Origin: Acanthornis magna
Lineage: Eukaryota > Chordata > Aves > Passeriformes > Acanthizidae
DNA: 64,000 nucleotides
Assembly (NCBI GenBank): GCA_036785705.1
Contig: JAWUZG010000056.1
Location: 8,619,001-8,683,000, forward strand
Direction: 5' to 3'
Made by a program: the position numbers and the translations under genes. Shown piece by piece: positions 35,950 through 48,107 of this stretch. The notes under the pieces were generated by a model. The model saw only the letters and a program-made list of their open reading frames with translations. It was not told the origin of the DNA and did no database searches. The first letter of the stretch is position 1; each line of letters begins with the position of its first letter.

Positions 35950-38690
35950 GGCACCTCGGCCCCTGCCACCAGCTGCCATTTGGCCTAGTGTTAGGGTTGA
36001 GAGATCTAAAGAGACTCGAGCTCCTGGAAAACTGGGGCTGGAAAGGGCCTGCCAAGGCCATCGCAGCAGTGCCCCAACATTGCTGCTCCTCCATCTTTCT
36101 GATGGGGAAAACCCAGGCATTGGGCTTGGGTAAATAACTAGGTGTAGGGGTAGGGTTATGCCTAGGCTTAGCATTAGGAGATCTAAAGGGCCTCGAGCTC
36201 CGGGAACACCAAAGCTGGAAAGGGCCTGCCAAGGCAAACGCGGCAAGGCCCCATCATGGCTGCTCCCACACCTTTCTGATCTGGACACGCCACAGGGTTG
36301 GGCACCTCGGCCCCGGCCACCAGCTGCCATTTGGCCTAGAGTTAGGGTTGAGAGATCTAAAGACCCTCGAGCTCTGAGAACACTGGGGCTGGAAAGGGCC
36401 TGCCAAGGCCATCGCAGCAGTGCCCCAACACTGCTGCTCCCACAACTTTCTGATAGGGAAAACCCAGGCATTGGGCTTGGGTAAATAACTAGGTGTAGGG
36501 GTAGGGTTATGCCTAGGCTTAGCATTAGGAGATCTAAAGGGCCTCGAGCTCCAGGAACACCAAAGCTGGAAAGGGCCTGCCAAGGCAAACGCGGCAAGGC
36601 CCCATCATGGCTGCTCCCACACCTTTCTGATCTGGACACCCCACAGGGTTGGGCACCTCGGCCCCTGCCACCAGCTGCCATTTGGCCTAGTGTTAGGGTT
36701 GAGAGATCTAAAGAGACTCGAGCTCCTGGAACACTGGGGCTGGAAAGGGCCTGCCAAGGCCATCGCAGCAGTGCCCCAACATTGCTGCTCCTCCATCTTT
36801 CTGATGGGGAAAACCCAGGCATTGGGCTTGGGTAAATAACTAGGTGTAGGGGTAGGGTTATGCCTAGGCTTAGCATTAGGAGATCTAAAGGGCCTCGAGC
36901 TCCGGGAACACCAAAGCTGGAAAGGGCCTGCCAAGGCAAACGCGGCAAGGCCCCATCATGGCTGCTCCCACACCTTTCTGATCTGGACACGCCACAGGGT
37001 TGGGCACCTCGGCCCCGGCCACCAGCTGCCATTTGGCCTAGAGTTAGGGTTGAGAGATCTAAAGAGCCTCGAGCTCTGAGAACACTGGGGCTGGAAAGGG
37101 CCTGCCAAGGCCATCGCAGCAGTGCCCCAACACTGCTGCTCCCACAACTTTCTGATAGGGAAAACCCAGGCATTGGGCTTGGGTAAATAACTAGGTGTAG
37201 GGGTAGGGTTATGCCTAGGCTTAGCATTAGGAGATCTAAAGGGCCTCGAGCTCCAGGAACACCAAAGCTGGAAAGGGCCTGCCAAGGCAAACGTGGCAAG
37301 GCCCCATCATGGCTGCTCCCACACATTTCTGATCTGGACACCCCACATGGGTGGGCACCTCGGCCCCGGCCACCAGCTGCCATTTGGCCTAGAGTTAGGG
37401 TTGAGAGATTTAAAGAGTTACAAGCTCCGGGAACACTGGGGCTGGAAAGGGCCTGCCAAGGCCATCGCAACAGTGCCCCAACATTGCTGCCCCTCCATCT
37501 TTCTGATAGGGAAAACCTAGGTACTGGGCTTGGGTAATTAACTAGGCTAGGGTTAGGGTTACGCCTAGGGTTAGGGTTAGGAGATCTAAAGGGCCTCGAG
37601 CTCCAGGAACACCAGGGCTGGAAAGGGCCTGCCAAGGCAAATGCAGCAAGGCCCCATCATGGCTGCTCCCACACCTTTCTGATCTGGACACGCCACAGGG
37701 TTGGGCCACCAGCTGCCATTTGGCCTAATGTTAGGGTTGAGAGATCTAAAGGGCCTCGAGCTCCAGGAACACCAGGGCTGGAAAGGGCCTGCCAAGGCTA
37801 AGGCGGCAAGGCCCCAACATGGCTGCTCCCACACCTTTCTGATCTGGACACCCCACATGGGTGGGCACCTCGGCCCCGGCCACCAGCTGCCATTTGGCCT
37901 AGAGTTAGGGTTGAGAGATTTAAAGAGTTACAAGCTCTGGGAACACTGGGGCTGGAAAGGGCCTGCCAAGGCCATCGCAGCAGTGCCCAAAAATTGCTGC
38001 TCCCACACCTTTCTGATAGGAAAAACCCAGGCATTGGGCTTGGGTAAATAACTAGGTGTAGGCGTAGGAGTATGCCTAGGCTTAGCATTAGGAGATCTAA
38101 AGGGCCTCGAGCTCCGGGAACATCAAAGCTGTAAAGGGCCTGCCAAGGCAAACGCGGCAAGACCCCATCATGGCTGCTCCCACACCTTTCTGATCAGGAC
38201 ACGCCACAGGGTTTGGCACCTCGGCCCCTGCCACCAGCTGCCATTTGGCCTAGTGTTAGGGTTGAGAGATCTAAAGAGACTCGAGCTCCTGGAAAACTGG
38301 GGCTGGAAAGGGCCTGCCAAAGCCATCGCAGCAGTGCCCCAACATTGCTGCTCCTCCATCTGTCTTATAGGGAAAACCCTGGTAATGGGCTCGGGTAATT
38401 AACAAGGAGTAGGGTTAGGGTTACGCCTAGGGTTAGGGTTAGGAGATCTAAAGGGCCTCGAGCTCCAGGAACACCAGGGCTGGAAAGGGCCTGCCAAGGC
38501 AAACGCGGCAAAGCCCCATCATGGCTGCTCCCACACCTTTCTGATCTGGACACCCCACATGGCTGGGCACCTCAGCCCCTGCCACCAGCTGCCATTTGGC
38601 CTAGAGTTAGGGTTGAGAGATCTAAAGAGCCTCGAGCTCTGGGAACACTGGGGCTGGAAAGGGCCTGCCAAGACCATCGCAGCAGTGCCC
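35950..38690 (+). repeat. Older higher-order segment, copy 2 (one half-unit lost)
   Basis: This matches copy 1 at 31.78-33.99 kb. It contains an extra 702-bp (two-unit) step near its start. Near 37741 half A is followed directly by another half A, because the 176 bases of half B found in copy 1 (about 32866-33041) are missing. The shared 14-base deletion near 37701 proves the correspondence. Confidence 0.75.
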
Positions 38691-39695
38691 CAACACTGCT
38701 GCTCCCACACCTTTCTGATAGGGAAAACCCAGGCATTGGGCTTGGGTAAATAACTAGGTGTAGGGGTAGGGTTATGCCTAGGCTTAGCATTAGGAGATCT
38801 AAAGGGCCTCGAGCTCCGGGAACACAAAAGCTGGAAAGGGCCTGCCAAGGCAAACGCGGCAAGGCCCCATCATGGCTGCTCCCACACCTTTCTGATCTGG
38901 TCACCCCACATGAGTGGGCACCTCGGCCCCGGCCACCAGCTGCCATTTGGCCTAGAGTTAGGGTTGAGAGATTTAAAGAGTTACAAGCTCCGGGAACACT
39001 GGGGCTGGAAAGGGCCTGCCAAGGCCATCGCAGCAGTGCCCCAACATTGCTGCTCCTCCATCTGTCTGATAGGGAAAACTTAGGTACTGGGCTTGGGTAA
39101 TTATCTAGGCTAGGGTTAGGGTTACGCCTAGGGTTAGGGTTAGGAGATCTAAAGGGCCTCGAGCTCCAGGAACACCAAAGCTGGAAAGGGCCTGCCAAGG
39201 CAAACGCGGCAAGGCCCCATCATGGCTGCTCCCACACCTTTCTGATCTGGACACCCCACATAGGTGGGCACCTCGGCCCTGCCACCAGCTGCCATTTGGC
39301 CTAGTGTTAGGGTTGAGAGATCTAAAGAGACTCGAGCTCCTGGAAAACTGGGGCTGGAAAGGGCCTGCCAAGGCCATCGCAGCAGTGCCCCAACATTGCT
39401 GCTCCTCCATCTGTCTGATAGGGAAAACCCTGGTAATGGGCTCAGGTTATTAACAAGGAGTAGGGTTAGGGTTACGTCTAGGCTTAACGTTAGGAGATCT
39501 AAAGGGCCTCGAGCTCCAGGAACACTAGGGCTGGAAAGGGCCTGCCAAGGCAAACGCGGCAAGGCCCCATCATGGCTGCTCCCACACCTTTCTGATCTGG
39601 ACACGCCACAGGGTTGGGCACCTCGGCCCCTGCCACCAGCTGCCATTTGGCCTAGTGTTAGGGTTGAGAGATCTAAAGAGACTCGAGCTCCTGGA

Positions 39696-42600
39696 ACACT
39701 GGGGCTGGAAAGGGCCTGCCAAGGCCATCGCAGCAGTGCCCCAACATTGCTGCTCCTCCATCTTTCTGATAGGGAAAACTTAGGTATTGGGCTTGGGTAA
39801 TTAACTAGGCTAGGGTTAGGGTTACGCCTAGGGTTAGGCTTAGGAGATCTAAAGGGCCTCGAACTCCAGGAACACCAGGGCTGGAAAGGGCCTGCCAAGG
39901 CAAACGCGGCAAGGCCCCATCATGGCTGCTCCCACACCTTTCTGATCTGGTCACCCCACATGAGTGGGCACCTCGGCCCCTGCCACCAGCTGCCATTTGG
40001 CCTAGAGTTAGGGTTGAGAGATTTAAAGAGTTACAAGCTCCGGGAACACTGGGGCTGGAAAGGGCCTGCCAAGGCCATCGCAGCAGTGCCCCAACATTGC
40101 TGCTCCTCCATCTGTCTGATAGGGAAAACTTAGGTACTGGGCTTGGGTAATTATCTAGGCTAGGGTTAGGGTTACGCCTAGGGTTAGGGTTAGGAGATCT
40201 AAAGGGCCTCGAGCTCCAGGAACACCAAAGCTGGAAAGGGCCTGCCAAGGCAAACGCGGCAAGGCCCCATCATGGCTGCTCCCACACCTTTCTGATCTGG
40301 ACACCCCACAGGGTTGGGCACCTCGGCCACTGCCACCAGCTGCCATTTGGCCTAGTGTTAGGGTTGAGAGATCTAAAGAGACTCGAGCTCCTGGAACACT
40401 GGGGCTGGAAAGAGCCTGCCAAGGCCATTGCAGCAGTGCCCCAACATTGCTGCTCCTCCATCTGTCTGATAGGGAAAACTTAGGTACTGGGCTCGGGTAA
40501 TTAACTAGGCTAGGGTTAGGGTTACGCCTAGGGTTAGGGTTAGGAGATCTAAAGGGCCTCGAGCTCCAGGAACACCAAAGCTGGAAATGGCCTGCCAAGC
40601 CAACGCGGCAAGGCCCCGTCATGGCTGCTCCCACACCTTTCTGATCTGGACACGCCACAGGGTTGGGCACCTCGGCCCCTGCCACCAGCTGCCATTTGGC
40701 CTAGAGTTAGGGTTGAGAGATCTAAAGACCCTCGAGCTCTGGGAACACTGGGGCTGGAAAGGGCCTGCCAAGGCCATCGCAGCAGTGCCCCAACACTGCT
40801 GCTCCCACACCTTTCTGATAGGGAAAACCCAGGCATTGGGCTTGGGTAAATAACTAGGTGTAGGGGTAGGGTTATGCCAAGGCTTAGCATTAGGAGATCT
40901 AAAGGGCCTCGAGCTCCGGGAACACCAAAGCTGGAAGGGCCTGCCAAGGCAAACGCGGCAAGACCCCATCATGGCTGCTCCCACACCTTTCTGATCTGGT
41001 CACCCCACATGAGTGGGCACCTCGGCCCCGGCCACCAGCTGCCATTTGGCCTAGAGTTAGGGTTGAGAGATTTAAAGAGTTACAAGCTCCGGGAACACTG
41101 GGGCAGGAAAGGGCCTGCCAAGGCCATCGCAGCAGTGCCCCAACATTGCTGCTCCTCCATCTGTCTGATAGGGAAAACTTAGGTACTGGGCTTGGGTAAT
41201 TAACTAGGCTAGGGTTAGGGTTACGCCTAGGGTTAGGGTTAGGAGATCTAAAGGGCCTCGAGCTCCAGGAACACCAAAGCTGGAAAGGGCCTGCCAAGGC
41301 AAACGCGGCAAGGCCCCATCATGGCTGCTCCCACACCTTTCTGATCTGGACACGCCACAGGGTTGGGCACCTCGGCCCCTGCCACCAGCTGCCATTTGGC
41401 CTAGTGTTAGGGTTGAGAGATCTAAAGAGACTCGAGCTCTGGGAACACTGGGGCTGGAAAGGGCCTGCCAAGGCCATCGCAGCAGTGCCCCAACATTGCT
41501 GCTCCTCCATCTTTCTGATAGGGAAAACCTAGGTACTGGGCTCGGGTAATTAACTAGGCTAGGGTTAGGGTTACGCCTAGGGTTAGGGTTAGGAGATCTA
41601 AAGGGCCTCGAGCTCCAGGAACACCAGGGCTGGAAAGGGCCTGCCAAGGCAAATGCGGCAAGGCTCCATCATGCCTGCTCCCACACCTTTCTGATCTGGA
41701 CACCCCACATGGGCGGGCACCTCAGCCCCTGCCACCAGCTTCCATTTGGCCTAGAGTAAGGGTTGAGAGATCTAAAGACCCTCGAGCTCTGGGAACACTG
41801 GGGCTGGAAAGAGCCTGCCAAGGCCATTGCAACAGTGCCCCAACATTGCTGCTCCTCCGTCTTTCTGATAGGAAAAACCCAGGCATTGGGCTTGGGTAAA
41901 TAACTAGGTGTAGGGGTAGGGTTATGCCTAGGCTTAGCATTAGGAGATCTAAAGGGCCTCGAGCTCCGGGAACACCAAAGCTGGAAAGGGCCTGCCAAGG
42001 CAAACGCGGCAAGGCCCCATCATGGCTGCTCCCACACCTTTCTGATCTGGACACGCCACAGGGTTGGGCACCTCGGCCCCTGCCTCCAGCTGCCATTTGG
42101 CCTAGTGTTAGGGTTGAGAGATCTAAAGAGACTCGAGCTCCTGGAACACTGGGGCTGGAAAGGGCCTGCCAAGGCCATCGCAGCAGTGCCCCAGCATTGC
42201 TGCTCCTCCATCTTTCTGATAGGGAAAACCTAGGTACTGGGCTTGGGTAATTAACTAGGCTAGGGTTAGGGTTACGCCTAGGGTTAGGCTTAGGAGATCT
42301 AAAGGGCCTCGAGCTCCAGGAACACCAGGGCTGGAAAGGGCCTGCCAAGGCAAACGCGGCAAGGCCCCATCATGGCTGCTCCCACACCTTTCTGATCTGG
42401 ACACGCCACAGGGTTGGGCACCTCGGCCACTGCCACCAGCTGCCATTTGGCCTAGTGTTAGGGTTGAGAGATCTAAAGAGACTCGAGCTCCTGGAACACT
42501 GGGGCTGGAAAGGGCCTGCCAAGACCATCGCAGCAGTGCCCCAACACTGCTGCTCCCACACCTTTCTGATAGGGAAAACCCAGGCATTGGGCTTGGGTAA

Positions 42601-45600
42601 ATAACTAGGTGTAGGGGTAGGGTTATGCCAAGGCTTAGCATTAGGAGATCTAAAGGGCCTCGAGCTCCAGGAACACCAAAGCTGGAAAGGGCCTGCCAAG
42701 GCAAACGCGGCAAGACCCCATCATGGCTGCTCCCACACCTTTCTGATCTGGACACCCCACATGGGTGGGCACCTCGGCCCCGGCCACCAGCTGCCATTTG
42801 GCCTAGAATTAGGGTTGAGAGATTTAAAGAGTTACAAGCTCTGGGAACACTGGGGCTGGAAAGGGCCTGCCAAGGCCATTGCAACAGTGCCCCAACATTG
42901 CTGCTCCTCCATCTTTCTGATAGGGAAAACCTAGGTACTGGGCTAAGGGAAATTAACTAGGCTAGGGTTAGGGTTACACCTAGGGTTAGGGTTAGGAGAT
43001 CTAAAGGGCCTCGAGCTCCAGGAACACCAGGGCTGGAAAGGGCCTGCCAAGGCAAACGCGGCAAGGCCCCATCATGCCTGCTCCCACACCTTTCTGATCT
43101 GGACACGCCACAGGGTTGGGCACCTCAGCCCCTGCCACCAGCTGCCATTTGGCCTAGAGTTAGGGTTGAGAGACCTAAAGAGACTCGAGCTCTGGGAACA
43201 CTGGGGCTGGAAAGGGCCTGCCAAGGCCATCGCAGCAGTGCCCTAACACTGCTGCTGCCACACCTTTCTGATAGGGAAAACCCAGGCATTGGGCTTGGGT
43301 AAATAACTAGGTGTAGGGGTAGGGTTATGCCTAGGCTTAGCATTAGGAGATCTAAAGGGCCTCGAGCTCCAGGAACACCAGGGCTGGAAAGGGCCTGCCA
43401 AGGCAAACGCGGCAAGGCCCCATCATGGCTGCTCCCACACCTTTCTGATCTGGACACGCCACAGGGTTTGGCACCTCGGCCCCTGCCACCAGCTGCCATT
43501 TGGCCTAGTGTTAGGGTTGAGAGATCTAAAGAGACTCGAGCTCCTGGAACACTGGGGCTGGAAAGGGCCTGCCAAGGCCATCGCAGCAGTGCCCCAACAT
43601 TGCTGCTCCTCCATCTTTCTGATAGGGAAAAACAAGGTACTGGGCTCGGATAATTAACTAGGCTAGGGTTAGGGTTACGCCTAGGGTTAGGGTTAGGAGA
43701 TCTAAAGGGCCTCGAGCTCCAGGAACACCAGGGCTGGAAAGGGCCTGCCAAGGCAAACGCGGCAAGACCCCATCATGGCTGCTCTCACACCTTTCTGATC
43801 TGGACACCCCACATGGGTGGGCACCTCGGCCCCTGCCACCAGCTGCCATTTGGCCTAGAGTTAGGGTTGAGAGATTTAAAGAGTTACAAGCTCCGGGAAC
43901 ACTGGGGCTGGAAAGGGCCTGCCAAGGACATCGCAGCAGTGCCCCAACATTGCTGCTCCTCCATCTTTCTGATAGGGAAAACCAAGGTACTGGGCTCGGG
44001 TAATTAACTAGGCTAGGGTTAGGGTTATGCCTAGGGTTAGGCTTAGGAGATCTAAAGGGCCTCGAGCTCCAGGAACACCAGGGCTGGAAAGGGCCTGCCA
44101 AGGCAAACGCGGCAAGGCCCCATCATGGCTGCTCCCACACCTTTCTGATCTGGACACCCCACATGGGTGGGCACCTCAGCCCCTGCCACCAGCTGCCATT
44201 TGGCCTAGAGTTAGGGTTGAGAGATCTAAAGACCCTCGAGCTCTAGGAACACTGGGGCTGGAAAGAGCCTGCCAAGGCCATTGCAACAGTGCCCCAACAT
44301 TGCTGCTCCTCCGTCTTTCTGATAGGAAAAACCCAGGCATTGGGCTTGGGTAAATAACTAGGTGTAGGGGTAGGGTTATGCCTAGGCTTAGCATTAGGAG
44401 ATCTAAAGGGCCTCGAGCTCCGGGAACACCAAAGCTGGAAAGGGCCTGCCAAGGCAAACGCGGCAAGGCCCCATCATGGCTGCTCCCACACCTTTCTGAT
44501 CTGGACACGCCACAGGGTTGGGCACCTGGGCCCCTGCCTCCAGCTGCCATTTGGCCTAGAGTTAGGGTTGAGAGATCTAAAGAGACTCGAGCTCCTGGAA
44601 CACTGGGGCTGGAAAGGGCCTGCCAAGGCCATCGCAGCAGTGCCCCAGCATTGCTGCTCCTCCATCTTTCTGATAGGGAAAACTTAGGTACTGGGCTTGG
44701 GTAATTAACTAGGCTAGGGTTAGGGTTACGCCTAGGGTTAGGCTTAGGAGATCTAAAGGGCCTCGAGCTCCAGGAACACCAGGGCTGGAAAGGGCCTGCC
44801 AAGGCAAACGCGGCAAGGCCCCATCATGGCTGCTCCCACACCTTTCTGATCTGGACACGCCACAGGGTTTGGCACCTCGGCCCCTGCCACCAGCTGCCAT
44901 TTGGCCTAGTGTTAGGGTTGAGAGATCTAAAGAGACTCGAGCTCCTGGAACACTGGGGCTGGAAAGGGCCTGCCAAGGCCATCGCAGCAGTGCCCCAACA
45001 TTGCTGCTCCTCCATCTGTCTGATAGGGAAAAACAAGGTACTGGGCTCGGATAATTAACTAGGCTAGGGTTAGGGTTACGCCTAGGGTTAGGGTTAGGAG
45101 ATCTAAAGGGCCTCGAGCTCCAGGAACACCAGGGCTGGAAAGGGCCTGCCAAGGCAAACGCGGCAAGACCCCATCATGGCTGCTCTCACACCTTTCTGAT
45201 CTGGACACCCCACATGGGTGGGCACCTCGGCCCCTGCCACCAGCTGCCATTTGGCCTAGAGTTAGGGTTGAGAGATTTAAAGAGTTACAAGCTCCGGGAA
45301 CACTGGGGCTGGAAAGGGCCTGCCAAGGACATCGCAGCAGTGCCCCAACATTGCTGCTCCTCCATCTTTCTGATAGGGAAAACCAAGGTACTGGGCTCGG
45401 GTAATTAACTAGGCTAGGGTTAGGGTTACGCCTAGGGTTAGGGTTAGGAGATCTAAAGGGTCTCGAGCTCCAGGAACACCAGGGCTGGAAAGGGCCTGCC
45501 AAGGCAAACGCGGCAAGGCCCCATCATGCCTGCTCCCACACCTTTCTGATCTGGACACCCCACATGGGTGGGCACCTCAGCCCCTGCCACCAGCTGCCAT

Positions 45601-48107
45601 TTGGCCTAGAGTTAGGGTTGAGAGATCTAAAGACCCTCGAGCTCTGGGAACACTGGGGCTGGAAAGAGCCTGCCAAGGCCATTGCAACAGTGCCCCAACA
45701 TTGCTGCTCCTCCGTCTTTCTGATAGGAAAAACCCAGGCATTGGGCTTGGGTAAATAACTAGGTGTAGGGGTAGGGTTATGCCAAGGCTTAGCATTAGGA
45801 GATCTAAAGGGCCTCGAGCTCCAGGAACACCAAAGCTGGAAAGGGCCTGCCAAGGCAAACGCGGCAAGGCCCCATCATGGCTGCTCCCACACCTTTCTGA
45901 TCTGGACACGCCACAGGGTTGGGCACCTGGGCCCCTGCCTCCAGCTGCCATTTGGCCTAGAGTTAGGGTTGAGAGATCTAAAGAGACTCGAGCTCCTGGA
46001 ACACTGGGGCTGGAAAGGGCCTGCCAAGGCCATCGCAGCAGTGCCCCAGCATTGCTGCTCCTCCATCTTTCTGATAGGGAAAACTTAGGTACTGGGCTTG
46101 GGTAATTAACTAGGCTAGGGTTAGGGTTACGCCTAGGGTTAGGCTTAGGAGATCTAAAGGGCCTCGAGCTCCAGGAACACCAGGGCTGGAAAGGGCCTGC
46201 CAAGGCAAACGCGGCAAGGCCCCATCATGGCTGCTCCCACACCTTTCTGATCTGGACACGCCACAGGGTTGGGCACCTCGGCCCCTGCCACCAGCTGCCA
46301 TTTGGCCTAGTGTTAGGGTTGAGAGATCTAAAGAGACTCGAGCTCCTGGAACACTGGGGCTGGAAAGGGCCTGCCAAGACCATCGCAGCAGTGCCCCAAC
46401 ACTGCTGCTCCCACACCTTTCTGATAGGGAAAACCCAGGCATTGGGCTTGGGTAAATAACTAGGTGTAGGGGTAGGGTTATGCCTAGGCTTAGCATTAGG
46501 AGATCTAAAGGGCCTCGAGCTCCAGGAACACCAAAGCTGGAAAGGGCCTGCCAAGGCAAACGCGGCAAGACCCCAACATGGCTGCTCCCACACCTTTCTG
46601 ATCTGGACACCCCACATGGGTGGGCACCTCGGCCCCGGCCACCAGCTGCCATTTGGCCTAGAGTTAGGGTTGAGAGATTTAAAGAGTTACAAGCTCTGGG
46701 AACACTGGGGCTGGAAAGGGCCTGCCAAGGCCATTGCAACAGTGCCCCAACATTGCTGCTCCTCCATCTTTCTGATAGGGAAAACCTAGGTACTGGGCTA
46801 AGGGAAATTAACTAGGCTAGGGTTAGGGTTACACCTAGGGTTAGGGTTAGGAGATCTAAAGGGCCTCGAGCTCCAGGAACACCAGGGCTGGAAAGGGCCT
46901 GCCAAGGCAAATGCGGCAAGGCCCCATCATGGCTGCTCCCACACCTTTCTGATCTGGACACGCCACAGGGTTGGGCACCTCGGCCCCTGCCACCAGCTGC
47001 CATTTGGCCTAGTGTTAGGGTTGAGAGATCTAAAGAGACTCGAGCTCCTGGAACACTGGGGCTGGAAAGGGCCTGCCAAGGCCATCGCAGCAGTGCCCCA
47101 ACATTGCTGCTCCTCCATCTGTCTGATAGGGAAAACCAAGGTACTGGGCTCGGGTAATTAACTAGGCTAGGGTTAGGGTTACGCCTAGGGTTAGGGTTAG
47201 GAGATCTAAAGGGCCTCGAGCTCCAGGAACACCAAAGATGGAAAGGGCCTGCCAAGGCAAACGCGGCAAAGCCCCAAAATGGCTGCTCCCACACCTTTCT
47301 GATCTGGACACCCCACATGGATGGGCACCTCGGCCCCTGCCACCAGCTGCCATTTGGCCTAGAGTTAGGGTTGAGAGATCTAAAGACCCTCGAGCTCTAG
47401 GAACACTGGGGCTGGAAAGGGCCTGCCAAGGCCATCGCAGCAGTGCCCCAACACTGCTGCTCCCACACCTTTCTGATAGGGAAAACCCAGGCATTGGGCT
47501 TGGATAAATAACTAGGTGTAGGGGTAGGGTTATGCCAAGGCTTAGCATTAGGAGATGTAAAGGGCCTCGAGCTCCAGGAACACCAGGGCTGGAAAGGGCC
47601 TGCCAAGGCAAACGCGGCAAGGCCCCATCATGGCTGCTCCCACACCTTTCTGATCTGGACACGCCACAGGGTTGGGCACCTCGGCCCCTGCCACCAGCTG
47701 CCATTTGGCCTAGTGTTAGGGTTGAGAGATCTAAAGAGACTCGAGCTCCTGGAACACTGGGGCTGGAAAGGGCCTGCCAAGGCCATCGCCACAGTGCCCC
47801 AACATTGCTGCTCCTCCATCTTTCTGATAGGGAAAACCCTGGTAATGGGCTCGGCTAATTAACTAGGCTAGGGTTAGGGTTACGCCTAGGGTTAGGGTTA
47901 GGAGATCTAAAGGGCCTCGAGCTCCAGGAACACCAGGGCTGGAAAGGGCCTGCCAAGGCAAATGCGGCAAGGCTCCATCATGCGTGCTCCCACACCTTTC
48001 TGATCTGGACACCCCACATGGCTGGGCACCTCAGCCCCTGCCACCAGCTGCCATTTGGCCTAGAGTTAGGGTTGAGAGACCTAAAGAGACTCGAGCTCTG
48101 GGAACAC
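39696..48107 (+). repeat. 8,408-bp higher-order repeat, copy 1 (24 units)
   Basis: From about 39696 every local variant recurs 8,408 bp to the right, 24 times the 350-bp unit. Left of this point the correspondence stops (GCTCCTGGAACAC at 39687 versus GCTCTGGGAACAC at 48095). Only scattered single-base differences were seen against copy 2, for example TTGCTGCTCC versus TTGCTACTCC at 42201/50609. Identity is therefore clearly higher than between neighbouring units. Confidence 0.88.
43420..46220 (+). repeat. Internal 1,401-bp tandem duplication (4 units x 2)
   Basis: Variants at 43.42-44.82 kb recur 1,401 bp to the right at 44.82-46.22 kb, including the rare GGGAAAAACAAGGTACTGG, CTGCTCTCACACC and GCCAAGGACATCGC changes. 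The same four-unit duplication is carried along in the other higher-order copies (about 51.83-54.63 and 59.54-62.34 kb), so it predates them. Confidence 0.8.

Noticed and set aside
35788..37635. 615-codon minus-strand ORF and other 200-443-codon ORFs in the array as genes
   Set aside because: They are the satellite translated; unit length 351 is divisible by three, several frames are open at once, and starts and stops follow the unit pattern rather than gene structure.
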